Below are positions 1 to 8,491 of a DNA stretch of 64,000 nt, in pieces. The DNA is taken from NCBI GenBank assembly GCA_017546205.1, contig JAFYXJ010000021.1, forward strand, positions 1 through 64,000, read 5' to 3'. Positions within the stretch are counted from its first letter, which is position 1. Each line of letters opens with the position of its first letter. The notes beneath the pieces were generated by a model. That model saw only the letters and a list, made by a program, of their open reading frames with translations. It ran no database searches and was not told the origin of the DNA. A program made the position numbers and the translations under genes. The DNA is from Clostridia bacterium. GTDB lineage: Bacteria > Bacillota > Clostridia > Monoglobales > Monoglobaceae.

Positions 1-107
1 GGAGGCTTTTTTATTTCAACATTATTAGACATATCTATATTGCGACGCATAAGGTTTAGATGCAAAGCATTTTAAAGTCAAGTTCGTGATAAGTCAGGAG
101 CAAAACA
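1..107. other. Non-coding left edge
   Basis: No gene is seen here. The first bases (GGAGGC followed by a T run) could be the right half of a terminator cut by the window edge. The stretch around 14-36 and 85-108 resembles the stretch around 846-895 on the other side of the next gene, sharing the core TTTCAACATTATT and a second core AAGTCAGGA. Confidence 0.4.
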
Positions 108-833
108 TTATGTATCAAACTCAAAATAATACATCTTATCGGTATCACAATCATAAATAGCTATAGAAAAATTATACGAGTATCTGTCAAACAATTCAGA
201 ATCATCCCTGCTGTCTTTGCTTTCCGAATGCCTATCTTCAAACATATAATAACCATTGTCTATTGCCGGCATATGCGCTTCTTCCGCTAACTCATATCCA
301 TATGTAACACCATCTTTTTCTCCGCCATACATAATAAGGTTGAGATTTTCGGATAAAGGCAATTTGTTCCAATTTTTCACCTTTTCTAACGCTTGCTCTT
401 TATTCTTGGAACAATCTAAAATCAGATAATATGAACCATCACCAAGAAATCCCCCATGTGTGTCGAGTTCTTCAACAACAGAAAAATCTTTTTTTGCAAA
501 CCCAAAGTATTCAGTTGTTTCGCCAATGTAATTCGCTGTTGGTTTTAATGAAAACAAATACAGTAAAGCTAGTAAACAGTGTGCAATTGGTAGAAACGAT
601 TTCATAGAAAACGTTTTTTCTCTCCATGTTTTATTTAATGCAAATATATAACTTATGATATATGTTGCACTTATTAAAACTCCCATTAAAGCAGAAATAA
701 TTTCAACAAAAGAAGTTACCTTTATCAATGAAGCTAAAAACCATATAGTTGTTAGCAAACATCCTAACATAGCTACTGGTATTGGTAATGCTAAAACAAC
801 AAATAAGGATATAATTAAAATTTTCTTTTTCAT
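108..833 (-). CDS. Unknown membrane protein, 241 aa
   Basis: I do not recognise this protein. It has three hydrophobic segments in the first about 100 residues (about 5-35, 40-65 and 80-100), suggesting three membrane helices. A soluble, acidic, aromatic-rich C-terminal domain of about 140 residues follows, with no motif I can assign. The ATG at 833 has a good Shine-Dalgarno (AAGGAG, seven bases upstream). It lies downstream of the antiporter gene on the same strand with a 123-base gap. No clear terminator separates the two, so co-transcription is possible, and no convincing promoter of its own was found. No function is proposed. Confidence 0.75.
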   Translation of the reverse strand: MKKKILIISLFVVLALPIPVAMLGCLLTTIWFLASLIKVTSFVEIISALMGVLISATYIISYIFALNKTWREKTFSMKSFLPIAHCLLALLYLFSLKPTANYIGETTEYFGFAKKDFSVVEELDTHGGFLGDGSYYLILDCSKNKEQALEKVKNWNKLPLSENLNLIMYGGEKDGVTYGYELAEEAHMPAIDNGYYMFEDRHSESKDSRDDSELFDRYSYNFSIAIYDCDTDKMYYFEFDT

Positions 834-956
834 TATAGCAACTCCTTTTCAACATTATTCGACAATACTCGTGTCAAGTCAGGATAAAAAATTAAATAGT
901 TATATTTTGCATCGTGATTCGTGAAACAAACTGCAAATATTGTAAATCAATACTAT

Positions 957-1883
957 TTACCATATAAAGAAAAAGTACGCTGCGTAGGTTAAAAGCATAA
1001 GTGCTCCTACCCAACGTTTCAGTTTTCTATCTTTTATGGTACAAAGCAAAATTAATACCGCCGCAACAAGCGATATGATTGTATCGAAACGGAATCCGGG
1101 TACAAACGGCACAGGAACTATGGAAGCGGAAATTCCTATTACAAGCAAAATGTTGAATATGTTGCTGCCAACTATATTTCCAATAGCAATATCTGCATTC
1201 CCTTTTCTGGCAGCAGATACCGATGTAAACAATTCGGGTAAAGAAGTACCTAACGCAACAATCGTAAGACCGATAAATCTTTCACTTAAACCTAAACCTT
1301 GTGCAATTTTAGTCGCCGCATCTACCGTCACATCACTTCCATAAACAATAAGGAATAATCCTACAGCAGTCCCTATCAACGCCTTGAAAACAGATATTTC
1401 TTTGATATTTTCTTCATTCTTGTTTTTTCCTTCTTTTGCTAAAACAAACAAATATCCAAGATATACAGCAAATGCAACTAAAAGAGTAATTCCTTCCCAC
1501 AAACTTATCGTGCCATTATACCCAAAGCCTAACAGCATTAAGGTTACGGCTATCATAAAAGGAATTTCTATTCTTACGGTAGATTTAGCAATAGCGAGCG
1601 GGGTTATTAACGCTGAAGTCCCCAAAATAATTAGTATATTGATAATATTACTCCCTACTATATTTCCGACAGTAATAGCAGCGTTGCCTTTCAATGCTGC
1701 AGTTACACTTACTGCAGCTTCAGGTGCACTGGTTCCCATCGCAACAATCGTCAGACCGATAACAAGTTGTGGTATCTTAAACTTCATTGCGATTCCTGAC
1801 GAACCCTCCACAAACCAATCTGCACCTTTGACAAGCATAACAAATCCTATGCACAATAATATCAGTTGTAAAAAAATCACCAT
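957..1883 (-). CDS. CaCA-family Na+/Ca2+ antiporter
   Basis: Predicted inner-membrane cation antiporter of the Ca2+/cation antiporter superfamily, similar to E. coli YrbG. It would exchange Ca2+ (or another cation) for Na+ or H+. The 308-residue length is normal for the family. The protein is almost wholly hydrophobic with about ten membrane helices and shows both signature alpha repeats: GTSAPEAAVS (residue 50 on) with GNIVGSNI, and in the second half GTSLPELFTS with another GNIVGSNI. The acidic residues in GTSAPE and GTSLPE are the expected cation ligands. The ATG at 1883 follows AAAGGATATAGGG. A clear promoter lies upstream (1934-1962). Actual ion specificity cannot be read from sequence. 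Confidence 0.93.
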   Translation of the reverse strand: MVIFLQLILLCIGFVMLVKGADWFVEGSSGIAMKFKIPQLVIGLTIVAMGTSAPEAAVSVTAALKGNAAITVGNIVGSNIINILIILGTSALITPLAIAKSTVRIEIPFMIAVTLMLLGFGYNGTISLWEGITLLVAFAVYLGYLFVLAKEGKNKNEENIKEISVFKALIGTAVGLFLIVYGSDVTVDAATKIAQGLGLSERFIGLTIVALGTSLPELFTSVSAARKGNADIAIGNIVGSNIFNILLVIGISASIVPVPFVPGFRFDTIISLVAAVLILLCTIKDRKLKRWVGALMLLTYAAYFFFIW

Positions 1884-1933
1884 GTTACCCTATATCCTTT
1901 CGTAATATATCGCATTGCTACAATCATATTTTT

Positions 1934-1962
1934 ATTCTAGCATAGCAAGTGCAAATCCGCAA
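1934..1962 (-). promoter_or_regulatory. Promoter of the CaCA antiporter gene
   Basis: On the minus strand TTGCGG is followed after 17 bases by TAGAAT, and TGC directly before the -10 makes it an extended -10. It lies about 50 bases upstream of the antiporter start and is divergent from the promoter at 2030-2058. Confidence 0.7.
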
Positions 1963-2029
1963 GTATTTTCCATATTATAATTGTATTCGACACAAACACA
2001 ATCTTACCACTTACTTTTGTAAGTTTCAA

Positions 2030-2058
2030 TTGACAAATTTTGTTTTTTGAATTATCAT
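2030..2058 (+). promoter_or_regulatory. Promoter of the aldose-epimerase-like gene
   Basis: TTGACA at 2030-2035, a 17-base spacer and TATCAT at 2053-2058 form a near-consensus sigma-A promoter. It lies 35 bases upstream of the ATG at 2094, which has GGAG at 2083-2086. Confidence 0.8.
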
Positions 2059-2093
2059 ATTGCTTGTAAAAATTATAATACTGGAGTGATAGC

Positions 2094-2945
2094 ATGATTA
2101 CATTGACCAATGAAAAAATGACAGTTTCCATCAACGAATTGGGGGCGGAAATTAAAAGCATCCGCTGTAACGATACCGAATACATCTGGGGCAGTCTGAA
2201 AGAAGTCTGGAGCGACTGCTGTCCCCTTTTATTCCCCATTTGCGGTGGTTTGAAAGATAACAAATACACGTTTGAGGGAAAAGAATATACTCTGCAAAAA
2301 CACGGTTACGGAAGTGAAACCATGTTTGAAGTAGAATCCGCGTCTGCAACACAGGCAATCTTCTTTCACCAGTCCAACGAAGAGACCCGTGCATGTTTCC
2401 CCTTTGACTATGAGTTGAGAATCATCTATACCCTGGATGATACCTCTTTGAAAGTAACCTATCAGGTAGACAACAAATCCGGAAAGACAATGTATTTCTC
2501 CATTGGCTCTCACGAGGGATATTACACCCCCGAGGGCATCGAAGATTACGATGTTGTTTTCCCTCAAAACGAGACATTAAGTTCCTACGTTTTGTACGGC
2601 AATCTGTTATCCGACCAGAAACTGCCCATCATCAAGGACACCAATGTTCTCCCTCTTTACGACAAATACTTTACCATTGATGCCCTTGTGTTCAAGGATT
2701 TGCAGTCCCGCTCCGCAGTGCTGAGAAACAGAAAAACAGGGAAAGCGGTCAAGGTTGACTTTGACTATGCCCCCTATTTCCTCCTCTGGCACAAACCCAA
2801 TGCTCCTTATATTTGTCTGGAGCCGTGGGCAGGCGTTCAGGATATTGTGGGTTCCAGTTACGATATTACCGAAAAAGAGGGCATTATTGCTTTGGAAAAA
2901 GACAAAACCTACACAGCAGACCACACCATTACCATCCTTGCTTAA
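2094..2945 (+). CDS. Aldose 1-epimerase family protein (LacX-like)
   Basis: Predicted cytoplasmic galactose-mutarotase-like protein that would interconvert alpha and beta anomers of a free or phosphorylated sugar. No signal peptide is present. The 283 residues fit the shorter LacX/YeaD-like branch rather than the roughly 340-residue GalM branch. Family features are the N-terminal beta strands ending GAEIKS, an early PLLFPICG segment, an HGYG motif (family HGF/HG turn), the mid-protein GSHEGYY segment, and a late LEPWAG motif holding the conserved acidic residue. It has its own promoter upstream and a terminator downstream. Its position beside sugar kinase and isomerase genes fits a general role in supplying the right anomer; the substrate is unknown. 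Confidence 0.9.
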   Translation: MITLTNEKMTVSINELGAEIKSIRCNDTEYIWGSLKEVWSDCCPLLFPICGGLKDNKYTFEGKEYTLQKHGYGSETMFEVESASATQAIFFHQSNEETRACFPFDYELRIIYTLDDTSLKVTYQVDNKSGKTMYFSIGSHEGYYTPEGIEDYDVVFPQNETLSSYVLYGNLLSDQKLPIIKDTNVLPLYDKYFTIDALVFKDLQSRSAVLRNRKTGKAVKVDFDYAPYFLLWHKPNAPYICLEPWAGVQDIVGSSYDITEKEGIIALEKDKTYTADHTITILA

Positions 2946-2953
2946 ATCATTTT

Positions 2954-2985
2954 CCGTCGGCGGATTTCCGCCGTCGGATTTTTTT
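2954..2985 (+). terminator. Rho-independent terminator
   Basis: Inverted repeat CCGTCGGCGGA / TCCGCCGTCGG (2954-2977, one mismatch) followed by a run of T. It ends the epimerase transcript before the next operon. Confidence 0.85.
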
Positions 2986-3006
2986 CTTTTCCATAATAAA
3001 TATGTG

Positions 3007-3035
3007 TTGACAAATGAGCAATTTCGCAGTATGAT
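3007..3035 (+). promoter_or_regulatory. Promoter of the glycyl radical enzyme operon
   Basis: TTGACA at 3007-3012, a 17-base spacer and TATGAT at 3030-3035. This is a near-consensus sigma-A promoter whose expected start site (about 3042) falls at the edge of the palindrome at 3043-3057. Confidence 0.85.
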
Positions 3036-3042
3036 TATATTA

Positions 3043-3057
3043 GTTAAATGATTTAAC
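3043..3057 (+). promoter_or_regulatory. Candidate operator palindrome
   Basis: GTTAAATGATTTAAC is a perfect 7+1+7 palindrome. It begins about where transcription from the preceding promoter should start, the usual position for a repressor site. No repressor gene lies next to it, and the only regulator in the window is the AraC-type gene at 32609, which normally binds direct repeats. The binding protein is therefore unknown. Confidence 0.55.
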
Positions 3058-3081
3058 AAATACAGAAAGAGATGATTGCAA

Positions 3082-3786
3082 ATGAAGATTTTCCAGAAAG
3101 GGTTCAACTTTTCTCAAGACGGACCGGGAAACCGTTTGGTTTATCATGTAGCCGGATGCAATATGCATTGTTTGTGGTGTGCCAATCCGGAAGGGCTGAG
3201 ACCCAACGAAAAACATCAGGACTACACACCGGAACAGATTGTTGCGGAGGCACTCAGTTGTCGGATGATGTTTTTTGATGGTGGCGGAGTTACCTTTACC
3301 GGCGGTGAGGCAACGCTGTATGCCGATGATCTGATTGCTGCACTGAAAGGATTGAAAGATGCAGGGATTCATACCGCCATTGAGACCAACGGCACATCGG
3401 AACGGCTGATGGAGATTCTTACCTACACCGATTACCTGATGATGGACTTTAAGCACTTTGATGATGCTGTTTTGAAACAATACACCGGTATTGACGGCAG
3501 TATAATCCGGAAAAATTACGAAGCAATCTGCAAAAGCGGAAGACAATGTCATATCCGTATTCCATTGATTCAGGAGTTCAATGGCACATCTCCGGAAGGT
3601 TTTGCCGAGTATTTGTCAGGTCAGGATACATCCAACGTGGTATTTGAGTTCCTGCGGTATCACGAATACGGAAAAGAAAAATGGCAGGAAGAATACAAAA
3701 TTACCAATGGCTTTGTAACAAATGAAACCGTGCAGGCTTTTCAGGACGCATTTAAGGCACACGGTCTTAACTACATAACAACCTAA
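3082..3786 (+). CDS. Glycyl radical enzyme activating enzyme (radical SAM)
   Basis: Radical SAM enzyme that would use S-adenosylmethionine and a [4Fe-4S] cluster to make the glycyl radical on the enzyme encoded next door. The cluster motif is C26-x3-C30-x2-C33 within GCNMHCLWCANPE, and GGGVTFTGGE is the family SAM-contact motif. At 234 residues it lacks the ferredoxin-like two-cluster insertion usual in activases of dehydratase-type GREs (GD, CutC, HypD), so it has the short PflA-like layout although its CxxC region resembles the longer group. ATG at 3082 is chosen over TTG at 3076 because the purine-rich AAAGAG site is better spaced from it. It is first in the operon, 19 bases before the GRE. 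Confidence 0.93.
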   Translation: MKIFQKGFNFSQDGPGNRLVYHVAGCNMHCLWCANPEGLRPNEKHQDYTPEQIVAEALSCRMMFFDGGGVTFTGGEATLYADDLIAALKGLKDAGIHTAIETNGTSERLMEILTYTDYLMMDFKHFDDAVLKQYTGIDGSIIRKNYEAICKSGRQCHIRIPLIQEFNGTSPEGFAEYLSGQDTSNVVFEFLRYHEYGKEKWQEEYKITNGFVTNETVQAFQDAFKAHGLNYITT

Positions 3787-3805
3787 ATTTAAGGAGGCAA
3801 ACAAG

Positions 3806-6130
3806 ATGAACAAAATCTATGCACAAGGTACCCTTACCGAAATGGCAAAGGCTCTGTACCAGGAAGAACGAAAAATCAAGAGACTGGACGGCTGGTTCCT
3901 TGCAAAAGAAACCGAGATGCTGAATGACGAAAAGTATCAGAACTGTCCTGACGAGGTAAAAAAAGCACATCTGCTTTGTGAGGTATTAAAGGCGATTCCT
4001 CTTTCCTTAAGTGACAATGCTATCTTTGTAGGTGCACAGCGTGATGCATTTGCAAAAAGTTATGCTTTGATTAACCCTTCCTTTACCGTTGAGGGTTTCT
4101 CCGGCTACTGTGACCCTATGGCAATCTACAATGACATTGAGCCCAACGACGAATTTCCCGAATCCCGTATTGACAAAGTTCGTGCATTCACTTCCAAGAC
4201 CAAGATGGTAGAGATGCTGAACAAAACCTACGGAAAGGCAGAAACCTACACCAAAGAAGTTATCTTCTTTGTAGAACAGGTTACCGGTCACGTCATCCCT
4301 GATTTCAGATTTGCACTGAAGCACGGTGTAGACGCTTTGATTGAAGAAGCAAACTCCAAAGATGGTGAATTCTACGAGGCTGTTGCCATTGCTCTGGGCG
4401 GTGTTAAGATTCTGATTGACAGATATCTGGATTTGATTGCAGAACAGAAAAAGACCTGCACAGAAACCCGTCTTGCACAACTCAATTATCTGGAAACATC
4501 TCTGAAAAACATCTACGGCGGCGGTGCAAACAACCTGTATGAAGCAATTCAGTTGTATCTGCTGTTGTGGGAAATTATGTGCATGGAGCAGGCTCCCAAC
4601 CCCTATGCATTCTCCGTAGGTAACGCGGACAGAATCTTTGAACCCTACCGTGGCGACCTTACCCGTGAAGAAGCGGCTGAACTGTTTAAGCACTTCCTGG
4701 TCTTCTACAATGTAGGTGACAGAAGCTGGGCAATCTCCCAGAACGTATTGATTGGCGGCCGTGACGTTGATGGCAGTGACCTGACCTCAACCATGACCTA
4801 TGCGATTATGGATGCATATTATGACATGAACCTGCCTCAGCCGATTCTGTCTGTAAAACTGCATAAAAATACCCCTGCAAAACTGTATGAGGAAATGGGA
4901 AGATTCTTCTTCTCTGCCGGTGTACTGACCCCGTCCCTCTTTAATGATGACGCTTTGTTTGCCGTATTGAAAGCAAACGGCGTTGACGAGGCGGATATCC
5001 CCGACTACTCCGTTGCAGGTTGTCAGGAACCCCTGATTATGGGTCAGGACAACGCCAACACCACCAACAGCTGGCTGAATCTGCCCAAAGTACTGGAAAT
5101 GGTTCTCACCGGCGGTTATTCTGCAATTACCAATGACAAGCTGATGGATACTGACGGTTATGAACTGTCTGATATCAGAACTGCATTCTACAACACTCTG
5201 GAAAAAGTTGTAGATGAAATGGTTGAAGCAGCAAATGGTGCTTCCACAGCATTGGCAGAACTGAAAGTTCCGTTCCTGAGTGCGTTTATGGGCGGTCTGA
5301 AATACGGTGCTGACATGCGTGACACCAAGAAACAAGGTACCAAATATAACGGCAGCGGATGTCTGGTTCACGGTTTGACCGTATTGGCGGATTCCTTTAT
5401 TGCCATCGACAAGTTTGTTGAAAAATATCCCGACGGCAAGGATATGCTGGTTGCGGCAATCAAGAATAACTTTGAAGGATTCGAAGATTTGCGTGACTTC
5501 CTCCTCTCCTGCCCGAAATTCGGCAACAACATTGCAGAGGTTGATGACGAGGCAAGAGAGATTGCTATTCGTGTTTCCAACCTGCTCCGTTCCAAGAAGA
5601 ACTATCTGGGCAACCCCTTCCGTCCTGACTTTGCAAGTCCCTCTACCCACCTGACCTATGGTTATTGGGTTGGTGCAACACCTGACGGCAGAAAGAGCCG
5701 CGATATGCTGGGCTACGGCGTAGACCCCCTCTACGGTGAGGCTGCAAACGGTTTGGGCTTTAGAATGCTTTCCAATATGAAACTGCCCTTTGAACAGTTT
5801 AATGGCGGTTATGCATCTCACTTGGGTATTGACCCCAAATATTTCAAAGGTGCAACCTACGACGAAAAAGGTATTGAGTTCTTCCAGAATATTGTAAGAC
5901 CTTTGTTCTTCAACGAAATGAAAGAGGGTGTATCTCCCTTCTATCTGTATGTAAACGTAACCACTCCTGAAACTCTGCGCAAGGTACTTGCAAACCCTGC
6001 AAAATACGCTCCCAGTGGTGTTTATATCATGAGAATTCACGGTACATTCGTAAACTTCCTCGACCTGTCTCCCGAAATTCAGGCAGATATCATCACCAGA
6101 CTTGACCTTCAGTCCACAACACTCTGCTAA
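3806..6130 (+). CDS. Glycyl radical enzyme, unassigned C-O lyase/dehydratase type
   Basis: Oxygen-sensitive cytoplasmic radical enzyme of the pyruvate formate-lyase superfamily, 774 residues, complete. The thiyl-radical cysteine is C406 in VAGCQEP, with E408 two residues on. The C-x-E pattern marks the eliminase branch (glycerol, propanediol and hydroxyproline dehydratases, choline lyase) and not pyruvate formate-lyase, which has two adjacent cysteines. The C-terminal radical loop has G746 in RIHGTFVNF followed by LSPEIQADII. This aligns with the usual RVxGYxxxF loop but is divergent, with Tyr replaced by Thr after the glycine. The neighbours (FGGY kinase, phosphomannose-isomerase-like protein) suggest a sugar, anhydrosugar or polyol substrate, which I cannot name. 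E. coli YbiW and PflD, reported to open 1,5-anhydrohexitol 6-phosphates, are one precedent for a sugar-type GRE. A strong AAGGAGG sets the start. Confidence 0.92.
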   Translation: MNKIYAQGTLTEMAKALYQEERKIKRLDGWFLAKETEMLNDEKYQNCPDEVKKAHLLCEVLKAIPLSLSDNAIFVGAQRDAFAKSYALINPSFTVEGFSGYCDPMAIYNDIEPNDEFPESRIDKVRAFTSKTKMVEMLNKTYGKAETYTKEVIFFVEQVTGHVIPDFRFALKHGVDALIEEANSKDGEFYEAVAIALGGVKILIDRYLDLIAEQKKTCTETRLAQLNYLETSLKNIYGGGANNLYEAIQLYLLLWEIMCMEQAPNPYAFSVGNADRIFEPYRGDLTREEAAELFKHFLVFYNVGDRSWAISQNVLIGGRDVDGSDLTSTMTYAIMDAYYDMNLPQPILSVKLHKNTPAKLYEEMGRFFFSAGVLTPSLFNDDALFAVLKANGVDEADIPDYSVAGCQEPLIMGQDNANTTNSWLNLPKVLEMVLTGGYSAITNDKLMDTDGYELSDIRTAFYNTLEKVVDEMVEAANGASTALAELKVPFLSAFMGGLKYGADMRDTKKQGTKYNGSGCLVHGLTVLADSFIAIDKFVEKYPDGKDMLVAAIKNNFEGFEDLRDFLLSCPKFGNNIAEVDDEAREIAIRVSNLLRSKKNYLGNPFRPDFASPSTHLTYGYWVGATPDGRKSRDMLGYGVDPLYGEAANGLGFRMLSNMKLPFEQFNGGYASHLGIDPKYFKGATYDEKGIEFFQNIVRPLFFNEMKEGVSPFYLYVNVTTPETLRKVLANPAKYAPSGVYIMRIHGTFVNFLDLSPEIQADIITRLDLQSTTLC

Positions 6131-6141
6131 AGGAGAATACC

Positions 6142-7419
6142 ATGAAAGCAATAGGAATTGATATTGGAACAACCAGCATTTGCGGAATTTTGCTTGACTG
6201 CAAAAGCGGTGAAATCCTGAAATCCATCACCAAGAACAGTGAGGCTTTTATCCAAACTGCTCATGAATGGGAAAAGATTCAGGACACAGAAAAAATTATT
6301 GGTATGGCATGTGGGATAACCGATGAACTTCTGTGCGAAGATGTAACTGTCATCGGCATCACCGGTCAGATGCACGGCATTGTGTACTTTGACAAAGACG
6401 GCAAGGCGGTCAGCCCTCTTTACACCTGGCAGGATGCCAGAGGTAACCAACCTTACGACGCAACCTGTACCTATGGGGAGTATTTGAACCTCCCCAGCGG
6501 TTATGGTTATGTGACCGATTTTTACAACACCAAAAACGGCATTCGTCCTGACTGCGCAGTAGGTTACTGCACCATTCATGACTATTTCGCTATGGTGCTC
6601 AGCGGCCGTAAAACACCGCTGATTCACACCAGCGATGCGGCAAGTTTTGGTGACTTTGACTTAAACCGTAACCAATTTAATCATGAGTTTTACGGTGAGA
6701 TTACTCCTGATTTTGCTTTAGCCGGCGAATATAAGGGGATTCCGGTCAGCGTTGCTATCGGTGACAATCAGGCAAGCGTATTCGGTGCGCTCAGCAGTGA
6801 TGATGACATTCTTTTGAACATTGGTACCGGAAGTCAGATTTCTGTTATCTCTTCTGAAATTGTTCAAGGAGAAAACATTGAGGTTCGTCCTTATATGGCA
6901 GGCAAATACCTGATTGTAGGTGCGGCACTTTGCGGTGGTAGATCCTACTCCATGCTTGAAAAATTCTATTCCGAGATTGTTTATCTTGCAACCGGACAAA
7001 GAATGAATATGTATGATGTTATGGATAAGATGCTGCTGACCGATACCTCTCATGTGGTTGCTGACACCCGGTTCGGCGGAACCAGACAGAATCCGTCTCT
7101 TACCGGAAGCCTGACCAACATTACCACCGAAAACTTTACCCCCGGGGAAATCCGTTATGCATTCTTAAACGGCATTATTGCTGAACTCTACAATATGTAT
7201 GCCGAAATGCAGGTAAAGAGAGTGTCTTTGATTGGTTCCGGTAATGGCATCCGCAAAAATAAGGCATTGATTGAAGCGGCAGAATCCGCATTTGATGCCA
7301 AAATGAAGATTCCTGCACATATGGAAGAGGCGGCATTCGGTGCAGCCCTCTTCGGTATGACTGCAACGGGAACTTTCGGCACCGCCGATGAAATCAAAAA
7401 GATTATCCGTTACGAATAG
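6142..7419 (+). CDS. FGGY-family sugar kinase, sedoheptulokinase-like
   Basis: ATP-dependent carbohydrate kinase of the FGGY/actin fold, 425 residues. The N-terminal phosphate-1 loop is GIDIGTTS with catalytic-site Asp7. GITGQMHGI and the following WQDARG segment form the substrate-side signature and look most like sedoheptulokinases. LNIGTGSQISV is the phosphate-2 loop, and LIGSGNGIRKN near the C-terminus is the adenosine motif. It starts 12 bases after the GRE stop with AAAGGAG and is clearly in the same operon. It likely phosphorylates a ketose or polyol feeding into or out of the GRE reaction. The substrate is not deducible, and the length is slightly short for the family. Confidence 0.9.
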   Translation: MKAIGIDIGTTSICGILLDCKSGEILKSITKNSEAFIQTAHEWEKIQDTEKIIGMACGITDELLCEDVTVIGITGQMHGIVYFDKDGKAVSPLYTWQDARGNQPYDATCTYGEYLNLPSGYGYVTDFYNTKNGIRPDCAVGYCTIHDYFAMVLSGRKTPLIHTSDAASFGDFDLNRNQFNHEFYGEITPDFALAGEYKGIPVSVAIGDNQASVFGALSSDDDILLNIGTGSQISVISSEIVQGENIEVRPYMAGKYLIVGAALCGGRSYSMLEKFYSEIVYLATGQRMNMYDVMDKMLLTDTSHVVADTRFGGTRQNPSLTGSLTNITTENFTPGEIRYAFLNGIIAELYNMYAEMQVKRVSLIGSGNGIRKNKALIEAAESAFDAKMKIPAHMEEAAFGAALFGMTATGTFGTADEIKKIIRYE

Positions 7420-7433
7420 AAAGGAATACGACT

Positions 7434-8453
7434 ATGATAACAAATGAACCTATTTTCTTTGAGAGAAACCGTGTTGGCCGTGTTTACACCGGCGGTAAAC
7501 TGTTCGCGGACTTTTTTGGTGATGAACCGGTAGATGGTTTTCTGCCGGAAGAATGGATTGCATCCAATGTAACCGCCCTGAACAAAGACTCTAAAGGTCC
7601 CAAAGAGGGCGTCTCCAAGGTCAAGGACAGTGATGTTTACTTTGATGATTTACTGAAAGAATACCCCATCGAACTTTTGGGTTCCAAAGGTAAACTCAGA
7701 ATTCTGGTAAAAGGTCTTGACAGTTCCATCCGTCTGCCGGCACAGGCACACCCTGATAAGCCGTTTTCCAGAAAATATTTTAACTCCGAATACGGAAAAA
7801 CCGAGTGCTGGACCATTCTGGGAACCAGACCTGGTGCAAAAATTTATTTTGGATTCAAAGACGGCGTAACCAAAGAAATTTTCGAAAATGCCATCGAGCA
7901 GAGCGAAACCGACAAGGACGCAATGGAGAACCTGATGCTGAGCCTGACCCCTCAGGTTGGAGATGTATATCTGGTACCTGCAAAGACCGTTCATGCCATC
8001 GGCGCCGGCTGTCTGATTCTGGAAGTTCAGGAGCCTACCGATTTCACCATTCAGCCGGAGCGCTGGTGCGGTGATTACAAAATGAACGATCAGGAAATGT
8101 ATCTGGGTCTTACCAAAGAAGAGGCTGTTGGCTGTTTCAACTTTACCAAGGCACCGGATTCCAAAATGGTTCCCAAAGTGATTGAAACCGGTGATAACAT
8201 GGTAAAAGAGGCGTTGGTAAGCGAAGAAAACACCGATTGCTTTATTGTAAATCGAGTCAAACTTTCCTGCGGTTCCTTTGTTCCCGATGTCAATGACAGT
8301 TACGCAATCTACATTGTTACTGACGGAACCGGTTCGGTTACCGGAGACAACTACAAAAAAGACCTGAAAAAAGGTGATTACTTCTTTATGCCTGCATCTG
8401 CCATGGGCAAATTCACCATCCAGGGTCAACTGGAAATCGTTGAATGTTTCTAA
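7434..8453 (+). CDS. Class I mannose-6-phosphate-isomerase-like protein
   Basis: Zinc-dependent cupin enzyme of the type I phosphomannose isomerase family, 339 residues. These usually interconvert mannose 6-phosphate and fructose 6-phosphate. Expected zinc ligands are visible: Q104 and H106 in PAQAHPDK, E124 in GKTECW, and H187 in VPAKTVHAIG. The EPTDFTIQPERW segment and a second cupin half follow. The start is supported by AAAGGA, and it closes the GRE operon 14 bases after the kinase. In this setting it may act on the phosphorylated product of the neighbouring kinase rather than serve as the housekeeping enzyme. That role is inference; family membership is firm. Confidence 0.88.
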   Translation: MITNEPIFFERNRVGRVYTGGKLFADFFGDEPVDGFLPEEWIASNVTALNKDSKGPKEGVSKVKDSDVYFDDLLKEYPIELLGSKGKLRILVKGLDSSIRLPAQAHPDKPFSRKYFNSEYGKTECWTILGTRPGAKIYFGFKDGVTKEIFENAIEQSETDKDAMENLMLSLTPQVGDVYLVPAKTVHAIGAGCLILEVQEPTDFTIQPERWCGDYKMNDQEMYLGLTKEEAVGCFNFTKAPDSKMVPKVIETGDNMVKEALVSEENTDCFIVNRVKLSCGSFVPDVNDSYAIYIVTDGTGSVTGDNYKKDLKKGDYFFMPASAMGKFTIQGQLEIVECF

Positions 8454-8460
8454 TAAAAAA

Positions 8461-8491
8461 TCCATGAAAGCAATGCTTTCATGGATTTTTT
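8461..8491. terminator. Bidirectional terminator
   Basis: Stem TCCATGAAAGC / GCTTTCATGGA (8461-8485) with A tract before and T tract after. It can end the GRE operon on the plus strand and the convergent cysteine-synthase-like gene on the minus strand. Confidence 0.88.

Noticed and set aside
3806..6130. Calling the glycyl radical enzyme pyruvate formate-lyase
   Set aside because: It lacks the Cys-Cys pair, has the C-x-E dehydratase-type pattern, and is next to sugar kinase and isomerase genes.
4787..6172. Long open frame (461 codons) on the minus strand across the glycyl radical enzyme gene
   Set aside because: It is antisense to a conserved enzyme with intact motifs, is Cys- and Val-rich without any recognisable domain, and has no ribosome site. 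It is a shadow of codon usage.
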